DNA of 64,000 bases, taken from NCBI RefSeq assembly GCF_003286085.1, contig NW_020825542.1, positions 1-64,000 of the forward strand. Direction: 5' to 3'. The stretch is from Drosophila persimilis (lineage: Eukaryota; Arthropoda; Insecta; Diptera; Drosophilidae). A program made the translations under genes and the position numbers. A model generated the notes under the pieces. That model did no database searches. It saw only the letters and a program-made list of their open reading frames with translations, and was not told where the DNA came from. Each line of letters opens with the position of its first letter. Position 1 is the first letter of the stretch. Shown here one piece after another: positions 18,601 through 28,708 of the stretch.

Positions 18601-19675
18601 GAGGGGGAACGTTGTGAGTTGCTGCGGACACCGCAACTCTACGGTTATACCCGATACTAAGTCAGTATGGCTCTCCTCCGGCAGACGCCGCTAATATTAA
18701 ACGACACGACAAAGAGTGCGTGCGAGTGAGACAGAAAATCAGTCTGAGCGTGACGTCACGCGCTGCGTAGCCACTGCAAATTGATTTGTTTCCTTTGGCT
18801 ATAAAAATGATCTGATCTGATCCAGATTCAGCAATCTGATAGATATGGTCGTTATCTATGATTCTGCGTTTTTAGTTTTCTCAAATCTGCAATATTGTGG
18901 ATGCAACAGATTTTCGTCCTTTCTGGGGGCGGAAGGGGGTGGGGCGAAATTTTGAGATATACGTTTTATAGTGAGATCTAACAGGAGTGCGGATACTAAA
19001 TTTGGTTACTCTAGCCATAATAGTCTCTGAAGATTTGTGAATATCCCCAGATTTGCATCCTTTGCGGGGGCGGAAGGGGGTGTGGCGAAATTTTGAAACA
19101 AACTCGTCTCGGTCCGATATATTAGGAGTGTGGATACCAAATTTGGTTGCTCTAGCTCTTATAGTCTCTGAGATCTAGGCGCTAATGTTTTACTCTAAGC
19201 AAAGCCGCCTATGCTACGTGTGTGTTAGAGAGAGACAGGGCGAGAAAAAATGAAATTGTTTTCTTGATGCTGGCTATAATAATAATACGATCCAATTCAG
19301 ATTCTGCAGTATAAAAGATATGGTCATTCTCTACGATTCTGCGTTTTTGGTTTTCTCGTATCTTTAAAATTGCGGATGCCACAGATTTTCGCCCTTTGTG
19401 GGGGCGGAAGTGGGCGGGGCAAAGTTTTGAATCTGGATCCAACACATCGTTGCTCTAGCTCTTATAGTCTTTGAGCATTAGGCGCTGAAGGGGACGGACA
19501 GACGGACGGACGGACAGACGGACAGACAGACATGGCTCAATCGACTCGGCTATTGATGCTGATCAAGAATATATATACTTTATGGGGTCGGAAACGATTC
19601 CTTCTGGACGTTACACACATCCACTTTTACCACAAATCTAATATACCCCAATACTCATTTTGAGTATCGGGTATA
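18601..19675 (+). mobile_element. DINE-1-like element, near full length
   Basis: Starts ACGAGGGGGAACG with a 5' inverted repeat GAGTTGC/GCAACTC, then ATACCCGATACTAAGTCAG, two GGGGGCGGAAGGGGGTG boxes, the GGACGGACAGAC microsatellite, and ends ATACTCATTTTGAGTATCGG. No ORF, so non-autonomous. About 1.07 kb. The same start ACGAGGGGG occurs at three different junctions here (18601, 24036, 46221), which supports it as the true 5' end. Confidence 0.6.
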
Positions 19676-19730
19676 AAAACGAGTAGCAGGGGAATCGGGA
19701 CTGTACTATGCCAGTCGGAACCATTAGGCC
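19676..19730 (+). repeat. Short A-family leader fragment
   Basis: AACGAGTAGCAGGGGAATCG followed by GGGACTGTACTATGCCAG and GTCGGAACCATTAGG, the same leader segment as at 16954-17010, broken at CCATTAGG where the solo LTR region begins. Confidence 0.6.
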
Positions 19731-20037
19731 ATTAGGTTTTTGGCGAGCCGGCGGGTTTGCCGTTGGGGGCTCGTCGTGGGCTTCCGCGGTGTCATCCTTT
19801 TGTAGCCGATGAACCCGGAAGACTGCGCTTGGCCCGTTGCTTGGTCTGGAGTGGTGGAAGTCAGCGTGACCTGGTGTTGGGTCAGCGTTACGAAGACGGC
19901 GCCAGTCAATCGGCGGCTATGTGTGGAGGGGGGTGTTCGCGTAGTAAATCACTTTGGGCGAGGTGTTGTAATTTAGTAGCCGGGTTTTTATAGGGCGTTG
20001 GGAGAGGCGTTGTAGCGAACCCTTTTGGGTTCGTTAC
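19731..20037 (-). repeat. Small solo LTR-like sequence with TATA box
   Basis: On the minus strand it begins TGTAACGAACCC, whose reverse complement follows at once (20008-20037 forms a 12-bp palindrome with a short loop), and carries CCCTATAAAAACCC at 19984-19996, a clear TATA box. It abuts the truncated BEL/Pao gag, so it may be that element's 3' LTR after an internal deletion. The other end is uncertain. Confidence 0.45.
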
Positions 20038-21269
20038 AGGCACGACATGGAATAAGCGATCCAAAACTGCCCCTGACATATACGATTGCGGTAGCTAGCA
20101 GCACGTTTTGGCTAGGCAGAGATTTCTGATTCGAGGGGGGAGGGCTAGTATAATTGCTTGCTACTAGGGCACTCGCAGGATCATGCTGGGTCGATTCCGT
20201 GCTCGGCGACGGCAACTCAGCGTAATCGCCCAACTGCATGTGGAGCAGTGTGTGATGCTTGGCTTGGCAATTTCTACATGCCCCTGACTTGCAGCGTTGC
20301 AATGAATGGCCTTTGTTAAGGCAGTTTAGACATAAATGGCGCTTCTTCACCTCCTTGTATCGAGAAAAGACAGGGAGATCTAGAAATGCCTGGCATCGGG
20401 ATATGTAGTGATCGGAGGATTTGCAATACTTGCATGTTGAGCTATTATGATAGTTAATGGAGGTGATTAGGGTGCTAGGTTTACTTTCTCTCACCTGCTG
20501 GCTAGGAATTGTTACTATAGCCGATACCAAATTTTCCAGCATCCGACATCTTGCTTCCAAGAATGAGGCCATGCTTGACCACCGAGGCAATCCTGACGTC
20601 GGCAAGTTCTCTTCCCATTTCTCCTTGGTCTTGTGGTCCAATTTCGTGCCTATGATGAAGATCAGCAACCCATCGGATATCTCCTGCGGGGTCGCCAAGG
20701 TCTGAAGTGCACGCAAGTGCGAATTGATTTTGTCGCTGAGCGCGCGCAAGCCGATAGCCGAACCCTTCTCCACCCCTTTCAGCCCGAAAATAGCCTTGAC
20801 GTGTGCCTGAAAATGTAACAGTTTATTATCGAATCGCAACAGTAGTAAATTCAACGCCTTGTCGTAATTCTCCTCAGAAAGTTCCAAGGAACGAATCGTA
20901 TCCAGCGCAGCACCATCTAGACATTTTCGATGATTGGTATACGGTGGTCTTTGTGCACCATTGTCGAGAACATCGAGTGGAATTCTGAACATAAACATTC
21001 GAAAAGTCCAGCCGGGCATCATGGGCTAACTGCATTAAATCCAGCCTTTCAAGTCTCGTTTGAGCGGCATCGAAATCCGCAATCATTCGCTCGATTTGCT
21101 CTAAGCGAGCTTGAAGTTCTGCCTCATCTAACTCGGCAAGCTCTTCCTTGGTGAGAAAGCGATCCATGGCCTTTAGTTGGCGCGCAATGTACTCGGCCTT
21201 GTGCTTGTAGAAATCTACATCACTCGGCATTGCTGCGTTCGCGACATTGGTAGGCTCAGGTGCTGCCAT
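20038..21269 (-). pseudogene. gag: BEL/Pao gag, rearranged relic
   Basis: N-terminus (MAAPEPTNVANAAMPSDVD, ATG at 21269) has a charged coiled-coil-like stretch (AELDEAELQARLEQIERM). A frame change and a missing segment follow near 20970-21010. The C-terminal part has the BEL/Pao gag signature (LDTIRSLELSEENYDKA) and three Cys/His units: CKYCKSSDHYISRC, CLNCLNKGHSLQRC and CRNCQAKHH. The start of the protease (ATAIVYV, then IPCRA) is cut before its catalytic Asp at ~20040. It would form the particle core of a BEL element, but is not functional here. The 7.3-kb duplication begins inside it at 20673. Confidence 0.8.
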
Positions 21270-21379
21270 GTTGAGGTTTTAAAAGAGTCACTCAGCACGA
21301 CCGAAAAAGACACCCTGTATACGTATAAACGTGCCTTTGGCTGTGGGGCTGTGCGAGCTGTCCGATTCCGCTTTGTACT

Positions 21380-23962
21380 CCGAGTAGCGATCACGGCGGA
21401 CGCCACTGGCTTTTCAGAACGAAACCCCAACAACAACGACGCAGCAGCAGCCAAAACGAGAGAGGAATACACCAAGGACCGAAAACCAACGGCATGGACG
21501 CAGTAACGGCGAGGAATACACCGAGAAAGCTGAAACCCAACGACAACGACGCAGCAGCAGCCAAAGAGGGAGAGGAATACACCAAGAATCAAAATCCAAC
21601 GCCACCGACACAGCAACGGGGAGGAATACACAAAGAACCGAAACCTATCGACACCGACACAGAAACGGGGAGGAATACACCAAGAAGCAAAACCCAACGA
21701 CAACAACGCAGCGGAAGCCAAAGAGAGAGTGGAATACACCACGAGCCGAAACGGTAGCCAACAGCATCAATTCAGCGACGGCCGAAGACGAGAAGCGCCC
21801 AAAAGATAAGCCGCCAGCGTCGACGCAGCAACGAAGCGCCGAAACGGTAAGCCCACAGCAGCAACGGCAGAAGAGAAACGCGGAGAACCAAAACCGAGTA
21901 ACGACGCGCCAGCAGCGAAAAGGAGAGACAAGAGTCACCGGCGCAGCATATACGACGAACGACGGCGCCAGCCCTCTGCCGCCGCGAGAATGACGACGCT
22001 GACCGCCCACGCTGACGCTGGATCGGGAGAGTTCTGAAGCTGGAGGAAAAAAACGTGGATAGAAGAGATTCGATTGGGAGCAGTCGTAGGAGTCGGACGT
22101 GTTCGCGGAAAAATTCGAGTGGCTTGGAAAAAGTAAAAACACGTGGCGGCCCGGATCCACGCCAACGCTATCAGTGACACGGGGAAGATCCTGCATCGAC
22201 GCTGCGCTTACGGGGAGAAGACCCTGCATCGATATTACACTTACGGAGAGGAGATCCTGCATCTACGCTGCACCCACGGGGTACCCACGGAAGTACAAGC
22301 GTGGGAGTTCAGGGGTAAGCTAGTCTCTAGGCGTGTATACGGGCTGCTGAGCGGTGCGATAGGTAGGGAACAAAGAAAGAATAAAGTGAAATGTAACGAA
22401 TATAACAGAAACATAGCCCGACCACCAACAATCTAGACACTAGGGAACCTGGAGGCCCGGGGCTTCATCTTCTCTGCCCTTCCTCCCGCCTCTTGCCCGA
22501 GTCTGCGTGATTCCATCCAGTAGTTCGTAGCCCGACAGGATCCTGAGGCCGCTGTCCGGCGATTGCCTAGGCGTTCTCGGTGACACCTGTCGGCGTTCCC
22601 TCCGCCTAATTCCCTCCCGTAGTTTGTGACCCCGCAGGGTCCCAAAGCCGCTATCCGACGATCGTCTAAGCGTCCCCGGTGACGCCTGTTGGTGTCTCGC
22701 CTGATTCCCGTAGTTCCCTGGGTCCCGACGGGGCTGTCCGGCGATTGCCTAAGCCCTCTCGGCGATACCTGCCCTGTATGATAAAGACTTTCGCAGTAAT
22801 GTTTAGCCCGATAGTGTCCCGTGAGTGCTATCCGGCGATTTCCTAGGCACTATCGGTGAAGCTTGTCGATATCCCTGACCCTCGTAGTATCTCTTAGGCC
22901 GACAGGGTCCCGTAAGTACCGTCCGCCGATAGCCTAGGTACTCTCGGCGATACTTGTCGGTATTTCCGCATAGCAAAGTCCCCCTTTCCGCGTCGTAGTA
23001 ATTCTTAGGCCGACAGGGTCCCGTAAGTACCGTCCGGCGATAGTCTAGGTACTCTCTGCGGTACTTGTCGGTATTTCCGCATAGCAAAGTCCCCTTTTCC
23101 GCGTCGTAGTAATTCTTAGGCCGTCAGGGTCCCGTAAGTACCGTCCGGCGATAGCCTAGGTACTCTCGGCGATACTTGTCGGTATTTCCGCATAGCAAAG
23201 TCCCCCTTCCGCGTCGTAGTAATTCTTAGGCCGACAGGGTCCCGTAAGTACCGTCCGGCGATAGCCGGTACTCTCGGCGATACTTGTCGGTATTTCCGCA
23301 TAGCAAAGTCCCCCTTTTCCGCGTCGTAGTAATTCTTAGGCCGACAGGGTCCCGTAAGTACCGTCCGGCGATAGCCTAGGTACTCTCTGCTATACTTGTC
23401 GGTATTTCCGCATAGCAAAGTCCCCCTTTTCCGCGTCGTAGTAATTCTTAGGCCGACAGGGTCCCGTAAGTACCGTCCGGCGATAGCCTAGGTACTCTCG
23501 GCGATACTTGTCGGTATTTCCGCATAGCAAAGTCCCCCTTCCGCGTCGTAGTAATTCTTAGGCCGACAAGGTCCCGTAAGTACCGCCGGGCGATAGCCTA
23601 GGTACTCTCGGCGATGCTTGTCGGTATTTCCGCATAGCAAAGTCCCCCTTTCCGCTTCGTAGTAACTCTCAGGCCGGCGGGGTCCCGTAAGTACTGTCCG
23701 GCGATAGCCTAAGTACTCTCGGCGACCCCTGTCGGTATTATCGCATAGTAAAGACCTCCGTATTGATTCTGAGTTCGTTGGAGTCCTGAAGGCGCTATTC
23801 GGCGGTAACCTGAGTGCTCTCGGTGAAACAGTCCGCGGGAATGCCGCCCCGTCCCCATCGTCGGTCCGAAATACGGAGTCCCGGCAAATTATAAATATTA
23901 CTGTAATTTCGACCCTGGAGTAGACTGAGATATGTACCCCAGCCCAGGATCGCTTCCTTACA
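21380..23962 (+). repeat. A-family LTR in plus orientation (5' truncated)
   Basis: Reverse complement of element A's LTR from about 2740 down to 28. It ends CTTCCTTACA right before a tRNA-Lys PBS, so it is the 5' LTR of a plus-strand element. Its first ~250 bp (TATA region) is missing and replaced by BEL leader sequence. Block order matches A: CTGCTGCGTCG repeats, TAAGCGTGGGAGTT region, minisatellite, unique end. Confidence 0.8.
22850..23700. repeat. 111-bp minisatellite in plus-strand A-family LTR
   Basis: Eight or so units of 111 bp, each with GGCCGACAGGGTCCCGTAAG, CCGGCGATAGCCTAGG, and TATTTCCGCATAGCAAAG. Because 111 is 37 codons, minus-strand frames stay open across units; these are repeat artefacts in my view. 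Confidence 0.9.
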
Positions 23963-23964
23963 GA

Positions 23965-23982
23965 TGGCGCCCGAGCAGGGAC
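23965..23982 (+). other. tRNA-Lys primer binding site
   Basis: TGGCGCCCGAGCAGGGAC two bases after the LTR end at 23962, same as element A. Confidence 0.85.
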
Positions 23983-24035
23983 TCCGGGATTCCGTTATGT
24001 TTTGTGGCGCTAAGTGGAACAGTCGATCAAAAAAA

Positions 24036-24966
24036 AAACGAGGGGGAACGTTGTGAGTTGCTGCGGACACCGCAACTCTACGGTTATTCCCGATACTAAG
24101 TCAGTATGGCTCTCCTCCGGCAGCGCCGCTAATATTAAACGACACGACAAAGAGTGCGTGCGAGAGAGACAGAAAATCAGTCTGAGCGTGACGTCGGGCG
24201 CTGCGTAGCCAGTGGAAATTGATTTGTTCCTTTTGGCTATAAAAATGATCTGATCTGATCCAGATTCAGCAACCTGATAGATATGGTCATTATTTATGAT
24301 TCTGCGTTTTTAGTTTTCTCGAATGTGCAATATTGTGGATGCAACAGATTTTCGTACTTTGTGTGGGCGGAAGGGGGTGGGGCGAAATTTTGAGATATAC
24401 GTTTTATAGTGAGATCTAACAGGAGTACGGACAATAAATTTGGTTACTCTAGCCTTAATACTCTCTGAGATTTGTGAATATCCCCAGATTTGCATCCTTT
24501 GCGGGGGCGGAAGGGGGTGTGGCGAAATTTTGAAACAAACTCGTCTCGGTCTGATATATTAGGAGTGTGGATACCAAATTTGGTTGCTCTAGCTTTTATA
24601 GTCTCTGAGATCTAGGCGCTAATGTTTTACTCTAAGCAAAGCCGCCTATGCTACGTGTGTGTTAGAGAGAGACAGGGCGAGAAAAAATGAAATTGTTCTC
24701 TTGATGCTGGCCATAATAATAATACGATCCAGTTCAGATTCTGCAGTCTAAAAGATATGGTCATTCTCTACGATTCTGCGTTTTTGGTTTTATCGTATCT
24801 TTAAAAATGTGGAATGCCACAGATTTTCGTCCTTTGTGGGGGCGGAAGTGGGCGGGGCAAAGTTCTGAAATATTTTTGTAGCAGTGACATATCACAGAAG
24901 TCTGGATCCAAAACATCGTTGCTCTAGCTCTTATAGTCTTTGAGCACTAGGCGCTGAAGGGGACGG
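24036..24966 (+). mobile_element. DINE-1-like element in A-family leader
   Basis: Inserted in the leader between GTCGATCAAAAAAA and GGGACTGTACTATGCC. It has the 5' hairpin, both GGGGGCGGAAGGGGGTG-type boxes and the first microsatellite unit, but lacks the final ~170 bp with the terminal hairpin. No ORF. Confidence 0.6.
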
Positions 24967-25378
24967 ACGGGACTGTACTATGCCAGTCGGAACCATTAGT
25001 ACAATAATAGCTGTATATCTCTGTAAAACCGCCCGTGAGGTCGACCATTATTCACGTACAGCCGAGGCTGGCTTCCCTAACCTCCCTAGCCATAGCGTCA
25101 ACACGTGGCCGCCGCGCCCACACGAGGAGGAGAGCGCCGCGGCAAGACGGCAGAGAAAGGGAACCGAGCCGAAGCTGGGTAGAAATCGCTGGAGAGAGAG
25201 CGACACCCAGACCCAGAAGAGGATAGCAAATGCCCGCGAGCAGTCATTCAATGAACGGTCTTCAGCGCGATCATTCAATGCCCGGCCTACAAAATAGCCG
25301 AGAGTAAACGCCCGACCTTCAATGTGATCAGTCAGCGGATCCCACTTTGGGTGTCCCACCCCAAGCGTGATTTAAGTG
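24967..25378 (+). repeat. A-family leader fragment
   Basis: Continues the leader interrupted by the DINE-1-like copy: CCAGTCGGAACCATTAG through CGACACCCAGACCC. A deletion joins GAGAGCGACAC to CCAGACCCAG relative to 17207-17310, removing the TATA-like motif. No gag follows. Confidence 0.65.
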
Positions 25379-26562
25379 GGGGGGATTATGTAGTGCGCTT
25401 GTTGTAAGAAAAAAAATTGTTTGCATCGACGTCTTAATTTTCCCTAAAATTATGCTACGCGAATAGGCTAAGTCTTCTGTTGGGTTCAAGAAAGCTAAGC
25501 TTTTAACACGCCATCTATTGGGTGCGCTTCGTCACCGTGGGCTGCCAATATTATTTCTTTTGGCTGACGTTTTAATCGGCCTCTTCCTCCCACTGTCATT
25601 TTGACAAATCGGAAAGAAAAAGGGAAGAACGATGGGATGAGGCCTTGATTTCCGGGAGAAGCAGCTCGCTCGCTCCTCGTGGTATCCGAACAGTACGGAC
25701 GTACTTATCCAGCTCTCAAGAAAAAAATTTAATAAAAGTTAAAATTCAAATAAAAGTTCTCCGGAGATCAGCACGATCCGCCGGCCTTTCGAAAGCAAGA
25801 CCCCATCCACCCAGAAGAGAAATCAATCCCCCATCAACTGTGCAGAGGATGGATGCTAATTTTCCGACGATCGCCCCAAAGCGGGCCACCGTAGAGTTGG
25901 GACGCTCCCTCCCAACGCCCCAACGCCCTCCACCAAAGCGGTCCACCGTAGAGTTGGGAAACTCCACCTAAAGCCCCAACGCCATCCACAACATCGAGCC
26001 CTTCAGCAGTTCCCGAGCTTCAGCGCCGACAGAGAGCGGCCCCTCAGCCGTTTCCGAGCTTTAGCGCCGGCAGCAGCGAGCTCTTCGCGGCCCAACGCGA
26101 GTCGTCGCGACCGAGAGTGGTCCATCCAGCCACCGGGCCAAGAGCCCTAAACAAAAAGTGCCAAGTGATCTTCCTTGCTAATGACAAGGAATAACCAGAC
26201 TCGTCCAATAAAAAAGAGACCCTGACCCGAATTTTTTTTGTCACCGTGCTTCGCCCTAACCTAAAAGTCAGATCATGGCATGTGCAGGTTAAGTGTATTA
26301 AATAAACCCCAACGGAACGGGCAGAACTCGTATGAACCTCTTTGTGGCCCACTGTGCATTTACTCCCAAGGAACATATATGCGCTTGTTAGGCCGTTGAC
26401 CCCTTTTGCCTGTGAAACGAAACCAGCTGCTTGGAGCTTTTTCCGTGCGCTTACACCTTGGTCTATGTATCAAGACCTACCCCCATCGAACCTGAATAAA
26501 CGAATATATATTGAATAAAGAATAATATATAGAAGTTAAATATGGAATAATTTGATTTATGC
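25379..26562 (+). repeat. Unclassified LTR-like repeat, copy 2
   Basis: Homologous to 17481-18600, with an extra segment TCTATTGGGTGCGCTTCGTC near 25515 missing from copy 1. It passes into AT-rich DNA with AATAAA signals and ends where the B-type LTR starts at 26563. Confidence 0.45.
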
Positions 26563-28001
26563 TGTAAGGAAGTTCTCAGGCCGAGGTACGGCTTCTCAGT
26601 CTGTCCAGGGCCCGGTCCTTCCCCACAGCAAAATTTGTTGTGTGAGGACCTAAGGGGAGAGCCGCTCGTGGCGAAAGCGCGCCCGTGGGGTGGATCGTGG
26701 GACGGTCGGGCCTGGCCCGGCCACGAGGCGTGGGTGAAGCCGTGCGTGGGAGCTGCAGAGACGTGCGTTGCGGGTCATGTATGGCGGGAGAAAAGGTTTG
26801 GATCAGGGATCGGAAGGGTATGGGAGAGGGGAGCCCAGCTTAGCAGATGCCGCATAATCCACGACTCACATCTGCGTCGCCAGGTCCCCAGGGCGAGGGT
26901 GTAGGAGAGGGAACCCAGCTTTGCGAATGCCGCGTGAATCCACGACTCACATCCACTTCGCTGGGCCTCCCGGGGGGAAAAGGTACAGGAGAGGAGAAAC
27001 CCAGCTTGGTGAATGCCGCGTGATCCACGACTCACATCCACTTCGCTGGGCCTCCCGGGGGGAAAAGGTACAGGAGAGGAGAAACCCAGCTTGGTGAATG
27101 CCGCGTGATCCACGACTCACATCCACTTCGCTGGGCCTCCCGGGAAAAGGGAAGAGAGGGGGAGGGGGAGTGAGTGACTCCTACGGGCGAATGTCCTGAG
27201 ACAGGTGGGTGGAGGTTGATGTCTTTATTATTTTCGGATCATTTCCCTACTTAAAATCCCGCGCCTGCAGCGGGGAAATAAGCGCCAAAAAACTTATATT
27301 AAACCACATGTGTGTATGGATATGTAAAAAAAAACTGCGGAAATGTTCTGTCTATGCCTGCCTACTGCACCGATCTGTTCCCCCCCAGAGCTCACATACG
27401 TGAGGTGGCTCACCCTTGTTTCCCTCCTTTGGGGTCCTGGTATCCCGCGGCGGGTCCTCGTCACGTCGGCTTATCTCGTACACCGCGTGCTCACAACTTG
27501 TTCTTTTCTTTTTACACACCGCGGTCGCGGCTTATTTTTCCGTCACACAACCGGTCTTGTTCAGCCCTCGGAGATCACTCCCGAGTCTGGCCCGCGCTGG
27601 ACCGTGCCAGGCCTCTGCTTTGTCTTTTTCCAGCTTCTCTGCCGCTTCGTGGCTGCGCAGCTTCGGCTGTCGGCCTCGGCGGCGTGGGCGATCGGCTGCG
27701 TCTCTGTATTCTCTGCTTCGCCGTCGGCCCTTTCCTCGGCTGCGTGGGCGTAAGGCCGATCGGCGGCTTCTCTGCCGCTTCGCTCTCTTTCCTCTGTGTA
27801 TAGCCGTTCTCTTCGTTGCGTTCCCTCTTCGCTGCGTGGCCGTCGTGTGCGTCTCTCTTTCGTGTGTGTATAGCCGTTCTCTTCGTTGCGTTCTCTCTTC
27901 GCTGCGTGGCCAGTCCGTGTGCGTCTCTCTTTCGTGTGTGTATAGCCGTTCTCTTCGTTGCGTTCTCTCTTCGCTGCGTGGCCGTCGTGTGCGTCTCTCT
28001 T
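26563..28001 (-). repeat. Element B LTR, truncated copy in duplication unit 1
   Basis: Begins (plus coordinates) TGTAAGGAAGTTCTCAGG like 33892 and 44839. It contains ~85-bp repeats around CCACGACTCACATCCACTTC (26830-27140) and ~70-bp repeats around CGTTGCGTTCTCTCTTCGCT (27800-28000). It stops at the TCGG junction, lacking the U3 start. It arose by the tandem duplication, not by a separate insertion. Confidence 0.85.
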
Positions 28002-28598
28002 TCGGATATCTCCTGCGGGGTCGCCAAGGTCTGAAGTGCACGCAAGTGCGAATTGATTTTGTCGCTGAGCGCGCGCAAGCCGATAGCCGAACCCTTCTCC
28101 ACCCCTTTCAGCCCGAAAATAGCCTTGACGTGTGCCTGAAAATGTAACAGTTTATTATCGAATCGCAACAGTAGTAAATTCAACGCCTTGTCGTAATTCT
28201 CCTCAGAAAGTTCCAAGGAACGAATCGTATCCAGCGCAGCACCATCTAGACATTTTCGATGATTGGTATACGGTGGTCTTTGTGCACCAATGTCGAGAAC
28301 ATCGAGTGGAATTCTGAACATAAACATTCGAAAAGTCCAGCCGGGCATCATGGGCTAACTGCATTAAATCCAGCCTTTCAAGTCTCGTTTGAGCGGCATC
28401 GAAATCCGCAATCATTCGCTCGATTTGCTCTAAGCGAGCTTGAAGTTCTGCCTCATCTAACTCGGCAAGCTCTTCCTTGGTGAGAAAGCGATCCATGGCC
28501 TTTAGTTGGCGCGCAATGTACTCGGCCTTGTGCTTGTAGAAATCTACATCACTCGGCATTGCTGCGTTCGCGACATTGGTAGGCTCAGGTGCTGCCAT
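28002..28598 (-). pseudogene. BEL/Pao gag N-terminal part, duplication unit 2
   Basis: Copy of 20673-21269: the N-terminal charged region and LDTIRSLELSEENYDKA are kept, but the zinc-finger half lies outside the duplicated unit. The frame runs by chance into B LTR sequence. Confidence 0.75.
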
Positions 28599-28708
28599 GT
28601 TGAGGTTTTAAAAGAGTCACTCAGCACGACCGAAAAAGACACCCTGTATACGTATAAACGTGCCTTTGGCTGTGGGGCTGTGCGAGCTGTCCGATTCCGC
28701 TTTGTACT

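Noticed and set aside
22262..22436. Possible host exon near ATGTAACGAATATAACAG
   Set aside because: Matches the A LTR at 1810-1990 in reverse complement, so it is LTR sequence.
27312..28147. 163- and 243-codon ORFs in the B LTR
   Set aside because: They sit in LTR repeats; the longer one crosses the duplication junction into antisense BEL gag.
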